64,000 nt of DNA from JAVVTR01 sp036653535 (GTDB lineage Bacteria > Bacteroidota > Bacteroidia > Bacteroidales > P3). The stretch's first letter is position 1, and every line of letters begins with the position of its first letter. Positions 44,387 through 52,608 of the stretch are shown in pieces. The position numbers and the translations under genes are program-made. The notes below the pieces were generated by a model. It did no database searches. It was not told where the DNA came from and worked only from the letters and a program-made list of their open reading frames with translations. Location: contig JAVVTR010000003.1 of assembly GCA_036653535.1 (NCBI GenBank), positions 1 through 64,000 on the forward strand, in the 5' to 3' direction.

Positions 44387-45085
44387 TTCTTCAATTTTAA
44401 TAAGATAAAAACATATAAATATAATGTTTATCTTTTAAATACATCCTCCCATACTTCCTTTTTTTTCAACTATTTTCAAGCGTACCTGGTTTATAACTTT
44501 TCTATTTCCCTCACAAAAGGCAATAGAAACAAAGCTAAAATTTAGAACACCCATAACTTTCTTTTCGCCCCTAATTAGCATTAACTATATACATTACAAC
44601 TACATAAATCCATAAGTCTCTAACAAAGGTATCATTCTATTCTCTTTCTGAAATTATTATCCTTATTATATTCTATAAACGTATAAATATAGAAAATATT
44701 TTTTGCTTCACGCTACTTTTAATTTTTATTTATCAACAATAGAAACGCTCCAAAAAGTAATTCAATTTTATTTTCCACAAATAGGGAAAGCTCCTATTCG
44801 TAGAAAATAAAGACCTCTTTCGTCTTTTTTTATTATTTCAAACAGGGAATATAACTCCATATTATTTTAAGGTGAATAACTTTAAATATTATTAAAAAAA
44901 ATTAATTTTAATGTAATATTATAAATAGTATTTTTGCAGCAACGAAAAAAAGAAAAAGTTTTAAACATTTTCTTTTCATAACTATTCTTCAAATCCCTTA
45001 TAAAGTATTTAGAAAGGAAACAAATAATATTCATATTCTTTTGAACTCTATAAAACAAAATAAGAAACAATTTAAAATCAATATC
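44387..45085. other. Gene-free AT-rich region with a dispersed element and a candidate promoter
   Basis: About 700 bases with no recognisable gene. It holds one copy of a dispersed element (44778-44801; AAATAG, GG, AAAGCTCCTATTCGT), which pairs with itself (AATAGG/CCTATT) and is followed by a second small hairpin (AAAGAC/GTCTTT, 44820-44840) and a T run. A candidate -7 box TATTTTTG lies at 44929-44936. The remainder shows nothing. A short non-coding RNA ending at the T run near 44838 is possible but not shown. Confidence 0.4.
44929..44936 (+). promoter_or_regulatory. Candidate -7 box for the type IX cargo gene (TATTTTTG)
   Basis: TATTTTTG followed by CAGC, 149 bases above the ATG at 45086; no clear -33 TTTG. 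Confidence 0.45.
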
Positions 45086-48000
45086 ATGAAAAAAGTCACT
45101 TTTTTTTGGACTAATATACTTATGGGTATAATGGTCCTATGTAGTAGTGGTATCTCTTATGGAACCCCTACCATTGGAGATGGTAGCAAGGAAAATCCTT
45201 ATACGATACCCGATGTGAATGCCTTAAAGACCTCTTCCTCTCCCGTTTGGGTAATTGGTTATATCATTGGAGCCAATAATAATAAATTAGTTACCAGTGG
45301 AACCAATTCTAATATTGTGTTAGCTACCACTGCAGAGATTAACGCCATAGCTACGCCCAACACCATAACGATAAAATTCGCGAATGGAAGTATTAAAAAC
45401 GACCTAAATATTGTGGATAATGCTAATAATATCGGAAAAAAAGTAAAAATACAAGGTAAAATAGAAGCTTATTTTAATAATCCAGGGATAAAGACTATCA
45501 ATGCTTACGAATGGGTAAATGAGACCCCATCCACCAGCTGTGGCAATCCTACCGCTTTAAGCATTGGAACCATGTCTACCAACTTTGCCAATCTTTCTTG
45601 GAGTGAGCCCACGGTAGATATACCTACTTCTTATGCCGTACATGTATTTAATACTTCTTTAAGTAAAAATATATACGATACCGTTAAGACCACATCTTAT
45701 CTTTGCAGTAATCTAACAGCCAATACCCCCTACGACTGGTCGGTAACTTCTATTTGTAGTCCTACCTTAGGAGGAACTACGGTAAATGGCAGCACCTTTA
45801 CCACCCCCTCCACAGGCACTACCCTTAGTATTAACAACCCAACCAACGGCAGTAGCATTAACACTCCACAGATAACAGCCATCGTAACAATAAGCGATTT
45901 ACCTGCAGAAGCCTCTAATTTAAAAGCCGTTTACACCTTAGCTAACTTCCCATCCACCACCGTTTCTACGGCCACTGCTTCTGCTACCACTCAGTACACC
46001 ATGCCTTCGGTTTTTCTCTATCAAAACGGTCTTTATACTTTGGATGTTTTTTTAGAAAAAGCCGATGGGAGCCTATTAGCCACTGCAAATTCTATCACCT
46101 TTACTGTAAATGCCGAAAAAACACAAAAAGTAGTTTTCTCCCCTGAGGGAGGAACTTTTTACTTCCCTACAGAGGTTAGTCTAAGTTGCCCAACCGCAGA
46201 CGCCTCTATTCGCTATACCACCGATGATAATACTCCAAGCGAAGCTTCTACTCTATACAGCACTCCTATAAACATTAACGCCACTACTACCCTAAAAGCC
46301 TTAGCTTACAAAACCGGACTAACTACCCAAAGCGATTCCATTAGTTTTGCAACCTATACCATCCTTAATTTAGATAATATAAGCGCCGCTACTTTGCCTT
46401 TTTCTTTTGATGGAAAATCCTCCGATCTTCTACCTACCAAAGGTTTTCTTGCTCAGGAATTAGGCAATGACTATACTTCAAGCCCCTATTTAAAATTTGA
46501 AAGCACCAACAATAAAACTTCTTCCCTTCTCTTAAAAATTGCCTCTGCCCCAGAGAGTCTAAGCTTTAACATTAAAGCAAACGGAAATGGAGCAGCAACT
46601 ACTTTTATAGTAGAAAGCTCCACGGATGCCAAAAGTTTTAGCCCCCTTGCCACCTACACCATGAGCGAACTAAGCAGTAGCGCCACTACCAAAACCCTAT
46701 CTTTAAATAAGGACGTTCGTTGGATCCGATGGACTTATGCTGAAAAAGGAACTTTTACTAATATAGCCTTAGGCAAAATAGAAGTAAACGCTCTTCCTCT
46801 TCCAAACGAAAAATCTATTAACGTAGATCCTTCTACCCTGGAAATTTCCACCTTAGCAGAAAACGTAGTAAAAGAAACCGTAGTGGTAAGAGGTAAAAAC
46901 TTAGGAGTGAATGTTGCAGTAAACCTATTAAACAACACCACCCTTTATAGTATAAACAAAAGCAATTTAGATTTTACTAAAGTCAATAGCGCCAATGGCG
47001 ACACACTTATTCTTACTTATAAAGGTGCCGTTGCAGGAAAAGATACCGCTATAGTAGTCTTTTCTAACAGTGAATTGGAGATAAGCAAATACGACACTTT
47101 AAAAGTGTACGGAACTACTATTGCTCTTAACAAAGTTCCCAATATTGCTGCTCTTTATCAAGACTATAATCAAATAGATCCTAAAAAAATATATCAAATT
47201 ACCGGAGAAGTATTTGTAACACATACGGAAGCAACTGCCTCCCAAGTGTGGATTCAAGATACTACTGCTCAAGGCAGATCCATTTTAATATATTCTTCCA
47301 ATAAGAACATTAATCTTGATTGCAAGGTAGGAGATGGATTGGTTAATTTGACAGGTTCCCTACAAGTATATAATAATTTGTTAGAGTTTATTCCTTTCCA
47401 AAGTCTAAATCCTGCAAATTCCACCAACAATGTCCTTTGGATAGATACCCTTCCTTTATCTTCTATTCTTCGAGATCCCCTTGCCTCTCAAAACAAATTG
47501 ATTTGCCTTAAAGAGGTAGAATTTATAGGGGTTTCCGGGAATATGGCTGCTTCTAAAAGCTATAAATTAGTACAAGGAAACGATACTCTTGTTTTCCGAA
47601 CGAATTTTAAAAATGCCGATTATATTGGAAAGGCTTTCCCAAGTGGACTTTTATATATTACCGGCATTCTAAGCCAATATAAAGCAGACGCACAATTTAC
47701 CGCCCGTAACTCCGCCGATATGGTAAAAGCACCCTGTATGCTTCCTTCCGACTTTAATGCAAGCTCTACCGCTGCTACTACCAGTATATCTTGGCTGAAT
47801 TCCGCAAAAAGTTATAAATTCCGATATGCCGCTAACCAAGCCGATTTAAGTACCGCTAAAGACACTACCTTAATCATCTCCTCCATAAACTTAGCGGACT
47901 TAATGTCGGAACATATCTATTATTATCAAGTACAAAGCCTTTGTGACGCTTCTTCGGAAAGTGCATGGTCGGCAGTTCAAACTTTCACCACCTTATCGAC

Positions 48001-50428
48001 TCTTTCTCCATCTTTAAGCATAATAGCACCTCTACCAAACGCCACTTTAACCGAAGCCGTTACTTTCACTTATAATACCGAGAATTTTGTATTAGGAACC
48101 GATGGATATGTAAAAATTGTAGTAGATAAACAAACGCTAATTACCGATAAAAGCACCTGCGTTTTTTCTCTTACAAGCGGGAACTATAGTGCCACTTTAA
48201 GTTTAATACAAAAAAGCGACAGTAGTGCCTTAACTAAGCCGGTAAGCGTAAGCATAGATTTTATAGTAGATTTACCCAATGCAGATGCTCCTACTTTTCA
48301 ACCTCAAGCAGGTTTCTATACAGAAGCACAAAATGTGTCTATCCATAGTAATACTAATCTTGCCACTATTTATTATACCACCGATGGAAGTTTGCCTTGT
48401 GCTACTTCTACCAAATACAGCAAACCCTTTGTTGTAAACACTACAACTACCGTCAAAGCCATTGCCTGCAAAGAAAATATGGATAGCAGTTCCATAAGTA
48501 TCGCCACTTACGATATTGTTATAAGCCCTACCCCAGTGGGAAAAATTGTCTTTCAAGAATCTTTCGACCTTTTTTCGGCAGGAGGAGCAAATGACACGGC
48601 CAATAGCACTAATATCGCAGATAAGTTAGACGCATACACCTCCACTCCTGGCTGGACTGGAGTCAACGTTTATCAAGCAGGAAAGAGCGCCAAAATGGGA
48701 GGTAGTAGCAAATTAGGATATATTAAAACTCCTTCCTTAGATTTGTCGGCCGATAGCGGACGCTTCTATATTACTTTCCGAGCTATGGCTTGGAAAGGCG
48801 ATGCCACTACTCTAAAGTTGATAATCAACCAAGACACTACTGAAGTAGGTCCACTATCCAATACCAGTAGCTATACCTTCCGCGATTTTGTATTCTTCTT
48901 CGATAAAAAAACCGGCAATACCAATACTACTATTTCTTTTGTGGGGAACCAAACCAACAAGTCTCGTTTCTTTATAGATAGCCTACTAATTTATCAAGTG
49001 CGCCCCGAAGTTACCACCCCTACCATTCATATGATTTCTTCTTTAAATATAACTACCATACAATCTATTCCAGTAGAAAAAACGGTAACAGTAAATGCAG
49101 AATTATTAACAGAAAACCTAAGTATTAGCTCCGATAATACCCATTTTACCGTAAGTCCCACCTCTATTAATAAAGATAGTGCTATGTTATCGAAAGGAGC
49201 CATCTTTACCCTGACTTATGATGGGAAAAACTTTTCGGACTCAGCCAATATTACCGTTGCTTCTGCCGGTGCTATTTCTAAGATATTAAAAGTAAAAGCT
49301 ACCGCCGACTCTATCTTCGATATTGCTAATTTATCTGAACTTCGTCAATCTTCCATCAATGGTTATTATAGAGTAAAAAACACAGTGATTCTTACCGCTC
49401 AACAAAGTTATGGAAACCAAAAATGGTTACAAGATTCCGCTGCTGGTATTTTAGTTTACGACAGAAATGGCATTATTACTTCGACCTATTCCCTTTATGA
49501 TGGTTTCCAAAATATAAGCGGAAAACTAACCTCCTTTAAGGGACAATTACAGTTTGAACCTTTGCTTACTTTCGGAGCACCTACTTCTACAGGAAACAAG
49601 GTAGAACCTATCCTTATTAGCGTATCCGAATTAAATAGTTCCATATCGAAATATGAATCTCGTTTAATTCGTATCCAAAACGTAAATTTTGCTTCCGTTG
49701 GTACCTTTAAGTCCAATACCGATTATGTGGCTTTAGTTGGAAACGATACCTTCAATTTCCGAACCTTTATTCGCGATGCTAATTATATAGACTCTCTTAT
49801 TCCTACACAAGCAAAAGATATAGTTGCTATCGTTGGTTCCTATTCCGGGAAAGCACAAATTGCCGCTCGTTCCTTAGCGGACATCCTGGATATATCGGTT
49901 CCGCCTATCGATACCTGCGCTATTCCCACCAATTTAAAGGTTAGCAACCTTAGTCAAACAGGAGCCACCCTTTCTTGGAATGGAAATGCCATTTCTTACG
50001 AAGTAATTCTTAGCAATCCTTTAGATACTTCTTTCCATAAATCACAAATAGTATCAGCTACTTCTTGCAATTTTAGCGGTCTAACTGCTATAACTACCTA
50101 TGCATGGAAAGTACGTTCTATATGTGAAACTCCTAATGTTAGTGCATTTGCTATAGGAGAAAACTTTATAACCCTCCCTCTATCTAAGGAAAATTTAAAC
50201 CAAGAAATGCAAGTAGAAATATACCCGAATCCTTCTTTGGGAACTTTCTCGCTTACTTTGCCTTGTAGGGCTACCATAGAATTCTTTAACTTAAGTGGAC
50301 AATTAATTAAAACTTGCCAACTTCCTCAAGGAAAATCACAAATAGACCTTAATAAGAGTGGCGTTTACTTCCTACGTGCTTACAGCACCGATGGTAAATC
50401 TACTGTGAAACGAGTAATTGTTCAATAG
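45086..50428 (+). CDS. Giant modular type IX secretion cargo protein (no catalytic domain seen)
   Basis: 1780-residue exported protein. The ATG at 45086 gives a signal peptide (MKKVTFFWTNILMGIMVLC... to about residue 26). Visible modules: OB-like DUF6359-type domain (25-138), fibronectin III (150-242), Ig-like (251-341), chitobiase/beta-hexosaminidase C-terminal-like (343-425, IRYTTDDNTPSEAST), a jelly-roll-like region (425-570), a BACON-like region (571-681), OB-like (681-880), FN3 (885-970), Ig-like (971-1061), chitobiase-like (1065-1148, IYYTTDGSLP), jelly-roll-like (1151-1308), BACON-like (1310-1405), OB-like (1408-1605), FN3 (1608-1700), and a type IX sorting domain (1705-1780, starts EIYPNPSLGTFSL, ends STVKRVIVQ). 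No enzyme domain was recognised. It is probably a surface adhesin or glycan-binding protein. Confidence 0.85.
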   Translation: MKKVTFFWTNILMGIMVLCSSGISYGTPTIGDGSKENPYTIPDVNALKTSSSPVWVIGYIIGANNNKLVTSGTNSNIVLATTAEINAIATPNTITIKFANGSIKNDLNIVDNANNIGKKVKIQGKIEAYFNNPGIKTINAYEWVNETPSTSCGNPTALSIGTMSTNFANLSWSEPTVDIPTSYAVHVFNTSLSKNIYDTVKTTSYLCSNLTANTPYDWSVTSICSPTLGGTTVNGSTFTTPSTGTTLSINNPTNGSSINTPQITAIVTISDLPAEASNLKAVYTLANFPSTTVSTATASATTQYTMPSVFLYQNGLYTLDVFLEKADGSLLATANSITFTVNAEKTQKVVFSPEGGTFYFPTEVSLSCPTADASIRYTTDDNTPSEASTLYSTPININATTTLKALAYKTGLTTQSDSISFATYTILNLDNISAATLPFSFDGKSSDLLPTKGFLAQELGNDYTSSPYLKFESTNNKTSSLLLKIASAPESLSFNIKANGNGAATTFIVESSTDAKSFSPLATYTMSELSSSATTKTLSLNKDVRWIRWTYAEKGTFTNIALGKIEVNALPLPNEKSINVDPSTLEISTLAENVVKETVVVRGKNLGVNVAVNLLNNTTLYSINKSNLDFTKVNSANGDTLILTYKGAVAGKDTAIVVFSNSELEISKYDTLKVYGTTIALNKVPNIAALYQDYNQIDPKKIYQITGEVFVTHTEATASQVWIQDTTAQGRSILIYSSNKNINLDCKVGDGLVNLTGSLQVYNNLLEFIPFQSLNPANSTNNVLWIDTLPLSSILRDPLASQNKLICLKEVEFIGVSGNMAASKSYKLVQGNDTLVFRTNFKNADYIGKAFPSGLLYITGILSQYKADAQFTARNSADMVKAPCMLPSDFNASSTAATTSISWLNSAKSYKFRYAANQADLSTAKDTTLIISSINLADLMSEHIYYYQVQSLCDASSESAWSAVQTFTTLSTLSPSLSIIAPLPNATLTEAVTFTYNTENFVLGTDGYVKIVVDKQTLITDKSTCVFSLTSGNYSATLSLIQKSDSSALTKPVSVSIDFIVDLPNADAPTFQPQAGFYTEAQNVSIHSNTNLATIYYTTDGSLPCATSTKYSKPFVVNTTTTVKAIACKENMDSSSISIATYDIVISPTPVGKIVFQESFDLFSAGGANDTANSTNIADKLDAYTSTPGWTGVNVYQAGKSAKMGGSSKLGYIKTPSLDLSADSGRFYITFRAMAWKGDATTLKLIINQDTTEVGPLSNTSSYTFRDFVFFFDKKTGNTNTTISFVGNQTNKSRFFIDSLLIYQVRPEVTTPTIHMISSLNITTIQSIPVEKTVTVNAELLTENLSISSDNTHFTVSPTSINKDSAMLSKGAIFTLTYDGKNFSDSANITVASAGAISKILKVKATADSIFDIANLSELRQSSINGYYRVKNTVILTAQQSYGNQKWLQDSAAGILVYDRNGIITSTYSLYDGFQNISGKLTSFKGQLQFEPLLTFGAPTSTGNKVEPILISVSELNSSISKYESRLIRIQNVNFASVGTFKSNTDYVALVGNDTFNFRTFIRDANYIDSLIPTQAKDIVAIVGSYSGKAQIAARSLADILDISVPPIDTCAIPTNLKVSNLSQTGATLSWNGNAISYEVILSNPLDTSFHKSQIVSATSCNFSGLTAITTYAWKVRSICETPNVSAFAIGENFITLPLSKENLNQEMQVEIYPNPSLGTFSLTLPCRATIEFFNLSGQLIKTCQLPQGKSQIDLNKSGVYFLRAYSTDGKSTVKRVIVQ

Positions 50429-50445
50429 ATTTTTAACTTTTCTTC

Positions 50446-50485
50446 AAAACGGTGGATAGAGCATGGACCCTATCCACCGTTTTTT
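50446..50485 (+). terminator. Terminator after the type IX cargo gene
   Basis: AAAACGGTGGATAG (50446-50459) pairs with CTATCCACCGTTTT (50470-50483), loop of 10, followed by further T residues. It lies 18 bases after the stop. Confidence 0.9.
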
Positions 50486-50708
50486 TTACCATAGGAATGC
50501 TCTACATTTATGAAAAAAAATATTTTATGCCTTATTTTTCAACGATTTTGTTGTTTTTTGATGATTTATATTGGTTTTTATTTCTTTCTTTGATACGAAT
50601 AAGTACGAATATACGGGCTAAATACTGAGGTATATCAACGCCCCCTTTGTTTTGACAAAAATTCTTTAGGAAAAATAACTTCTATTCTCAACAAATTTTC
50701 TATAAATA

Positions 50709-50739
50709 TTTGCAATACCAAAAATTATACATACATTTG
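50709..50739 (+). promoter_or_regulatory. Promoter of the RRM protein gene
   Basis: TTTG (50709-50712), 19 bases, TACATTTG (50732-50739), then CAACC. A full match to the Bacteroidetes pattern, 34 bases above the ATG at 50773. It rules out the longer open frame that starts at 50710. Confidence 0.85.
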
Positions 50740-50772
50740 CAACCTGTTACAATTTTTAAACTTTATTTTTTT

Positions 50773-51069
50773 ATGAACATTTTTGTTGCTAATTTGAACT
50801 ACAAAGTTCGAAGCGAAAACTTAAAAGAAATCTTTGCCGAATATGGCGAAGTTACGACAGCCAGAATTATCACCGAACGCGGTACCCGTCGTTCCAAAGG
50901 ATTTGGTTTCGTAGAAATGGCTAATGATGATGATGCAAAAAAAGCAATTACTGCTTTAGACGGCGCCGAATGGGAAGGCCGTAACATCATTGTTAAAGAA
51001 GCATTACCTCGTCCTGAGGGTTCGGAAAACAGATCAGATCACGGTTCTGACGCGGATACTGCTATGTAA
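50773..51069 (+). CDS. RNA-binding protein with one RRM domain
   Basis: 98-residue protein that is almost entirely an RNA recognition motif. RNP2 is IFVANL (residues 3-8) and RNP1 is KGFGFVEM (about 43-50), with the aromatic residues used for RNA stacking. A short acidic tail (PEGSENRSDHGSDADTAM) follows. Bacterial RRM proteins of this kind are abundant in Bacteroidetes, are thought to bind RNA broadly, and some act as RNA chaperones. A strong promoter and short leader suggest high expression. A 31-bp palindrome begins 7 bases after the stop. Confidence 0.92.
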   Translation: MNIFVANLNYKVRSENLKEIFAEYGEVTTARIITERGTRRSKGFGFVEMANDDDAKKAITALDGAEWEGRNIIVKEALPRPEGSENRSDHGSDADTAM

Positions 51070-51075
51070 GCATAT

Positions 51076-51138
51076 CTGAGTTCCTCAAAAAAAAAGGAGT
51101 GTCTAAATTAGACACTCCTTTTTTTTTGAGGAACTCAG
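51076..51138. terminator. 31-bp perfect palindrome between RRM and HsdR_N-like genes
   Basis: Bases 51076-51106 are exactly complementary to 51108-51138, leaving a one-base centre (A at 51107). Inner part GGAGTGTCTAA, then nine A, then GAGGAACTCAG side. It separates two convergent genes and can end both transcripts at the internal A/T tracts. Confidence 0.85.
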
Positions 51139-51179
51139 CACTCCTAACAATTATTTCTATTTATCCTTATTCCTCCTGT

Positions 51180-51611
51180 TTAATTTCCGTTGTTTAATTC
51201 CTCCCATACAGGTATTTTCTCTAAAGCCTTTGTTTTCTGTCCCTCTTCTCCTTCTTTTTTTTCCTCTACCTCCCATGCCAAAAATTCCATTCCATTAGTA
51301 ATAACTAAGTAACGTTCCTTACCGGCTAAATGATATTTAGAAATTTGCACTTTTACGGTATCGTCTAATTTCACAGAAGGCCGTTTGCATTCTACCAACA
51401 TAACCCCTTGACCTTTTTTGTTATATACTTTTATATCGGTGCGAAAAGAACGTTTATACAATTTTAAATCTCTTTCTACTGAGATACTTCCCAATGGCAC
51501 CAAACATTGCTCTTGTAAAAATGCAATAAAATATTGCCGTACTTCTTCTTCTGGTGTTAAGACCACATATTTTTTACGAACAGGATCAAACACCTCTTTC
51601 TTTCCGGCCAT
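51180..51611 (-). CDS. Small HsdR_N-type PD-(D/E)XK domain protein
   Basis: 143-residue stand-alone domain similar to the N-terminal nuclease domain of type I restriction subunit R (HSDR_N_2). Motif pattern: TPEEEVRQYFIAFLQ, then TDIKVYNKKG, VMLVECKRPSV (Asp, then Glu-x-Lys, the PD-(D/E)XK triad), QISKYHLAGKERYLVITNG. No helicase, methylase or specificity gene is nearby, so it is not a restriction system. It is a common unlinked housekeeping-like gene in Bacteroidales. Start at 51611 is chosen over 51635, which would leave no leader below the -7 box at 51640. Function unknown. Confidence 0.8.
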   Translation of the reverse strand: MAGKKEVFDPVRKKYVVLTPEEEVRQYFIAFLQEQCLVPLGSISVERDLKLYKRSFRTDIKVYNKKGQGVMLVECKRPSVKLDDTVKVQISKYHLAGKERYLVITNGMEFLAWEVEEKKEGEEGQKTKALEKIPVWEELNNGN

Positions 51612-51639
51612 ATTTACACGAACGTTTATCTTCATTTGG

Positions 51640-51647
51640 CAAAATTA
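51640..51647 (-). promoter_or_regulatory. Candidate -7 box for the HsdR_N-like gene (TAATTTTG)
   Basis: TAATTTTG on the minus strand, 28 bases above the ATG at 51611. No convincing TTTG at -33. Confidence 0.5.
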
Positions 51648-51675
51648 CATAAATTCAATATTTATTGATACATTT

Positions 51676-51716
51676 GTGGCTTTATATCTTATATATGTTA
51701 TAAGATATAAAGCCAC
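51676..51716. repeat. 18-bp perfect hairpin in the HsdR_N/hypothetical intergenic region
   Basis: GTGGCTTTATATCTTATA (51676-51693) pairs with 51699-51716; loop TATGT. There is no T run on the right (CCAACCC), and no gene end is close, so it is not an obvious terminator. A TACATTTG string at 51669 lies immediately before it. It may be a folded part of an unrecognised RNA or a small mobile palindrome. The following 240 bases to 51957 are otherwise blank. Confidence 0.6.
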
Positions 51717-51933
51717 CCAACCCAAAAACAAACTTATAAAAGGTAGCCCTCACATACGAGTTTTTTGCACCTTCTTGAAAATATTTTGTGTGAAACGAAA
51801 AGGAGCGCAATATCTCCACCAAAAGTATAAAATCAGCCCTCATGGAGTGGACAAAGCCGACAACAAATCCCCTCTACAAAGTTCAAATCTACATTTTGGC
51901 TTTCTTTTTACTTAAAGCAATCGTTGCATACAC

Positions 51934-51960
51934 CCTATTTATTAAAATTATTTTCGTATG
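51934..51960 (+). repeat. Copy 2 of the dispersed 27-base element ending on a start codon
   Basis: CCTATTT, ATTAAAATTATT, TTCGTATG; the last three bases are the ATG of the gene at 51958. One difference from the copy before sbcD, and two from the copy at 59708-59734 (minus). See findings. Confidence 0.75.
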
Positions 51961-52581
51961 AAAAAAATTATTTTTATTATTGGTTTATGTATATGTTCCG
52001 CCTTTAGTACGGTTTGTTTGCAAGCGCAAGATCCCTTTACCGACCGTAGTGCTGCTTTTAAATTCACCCCCTTGCGTGTATCTAATTTTTCTCAAAAAGG
52101 CAATATAACTCGTATTAAGCTATACAATACCAATCCTAAATTAGGAGGTACTTTTGATATTCCCAATTCCTCTCTTTTTCGGTTTGCCTATAACGATAGT
52201 TTACATGTTTTTGGAAGGGTTAAACCGTTAATATTAACGCAAGCCGATGACTTTAAGTATGCAGCCGACCTTTGTCTAAAAGCAAAAATAGACTGCAAGA
52301 ACCATTATAAAATGTTTAGAGCGTCTGCCACCGGAACTTTATTTCTTACCATACTCAGTCCTATTGCCGGTTTAGCTTGTGCCATTCCCTCTTCCTTAAC
52401 CCCTCCTCGTATAGAAAACTTAGGGCTTCCAGATGTGGATATGCTACAAGAAGATATTTATTTTCAAGCCTACCGTAGCGAAGCAACCCGTATTAAAAAC
52501 AAACGAAATTGGATGAATTTTGGTATAGGTTTTGGTATTCATATAGGCGTGCTTTTCGGTGTTTTAGCTTTGGTTCACTAA
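51958..52581 (+). CDS. Secreted or membrane hypothetical protein
   Basis: 207-residue protein not recognised. Signal peptide MKKIIFIIGLCICSAFSTVC with cleavage near LQAQD. A soluble part follows (residues about 25-120; TRIKLYNTNPKLGGTFDIPNS in pieces, FGRVKPLILTQADDFKYA). Two hydrophobic segments close the protein: residues about 122-142 (GTLFLTILSPIAGLACAI) and the end (NFGIGFGIHIGVLFGVLALVH, shown in part as GIGFGIHIGVLF), the last Gly-rich and zipper-like. The start codon is the final part of the 27-base element. Gene neighbours (HsdR_N-like, mfd) give no functional clue. Confidence 0.75.
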   Translation: MKKIIFIIGLCICSAFSTVCLQAQDPFTDRSAAFKFTPLRVSNFSQKGNITRIKLYNTNPKLGGTFDIPNSSLFRFAYNDSLHVFGRVKPLILTQADDFKYAADLCLKAKIDCKNHYKMFRASATGTLFLTILSPIAGLACAIPSSLTPPRIENLGLPDVDMLQEDIYFQAYRSEATRIKNKRNWMNFGIGFGIHIGVLFGVLALVH

Positions 52582-52608
52582 AAAGCTAAACATTTATAAA
52601 TAAAATAA

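Noticed and set aside
44387..44928. Hidden small protein gene in the 700-base gap
   Set aside because: No open frame with a start, reasonable composition and recognisable features could be found on either strand.
51180..51611. Type I restriction system
   Set aside because: Only a small HsdR_N-type domain is present; no methylase, specificity or helicase subunit is nearby.
51418..51915. Long open frame antisense to the HsdR_N-like gene
   Set aside because: It runs through the reverse strand of a conserved domain, the intergenic hairpin and blank sequence; composition is not protein-like.
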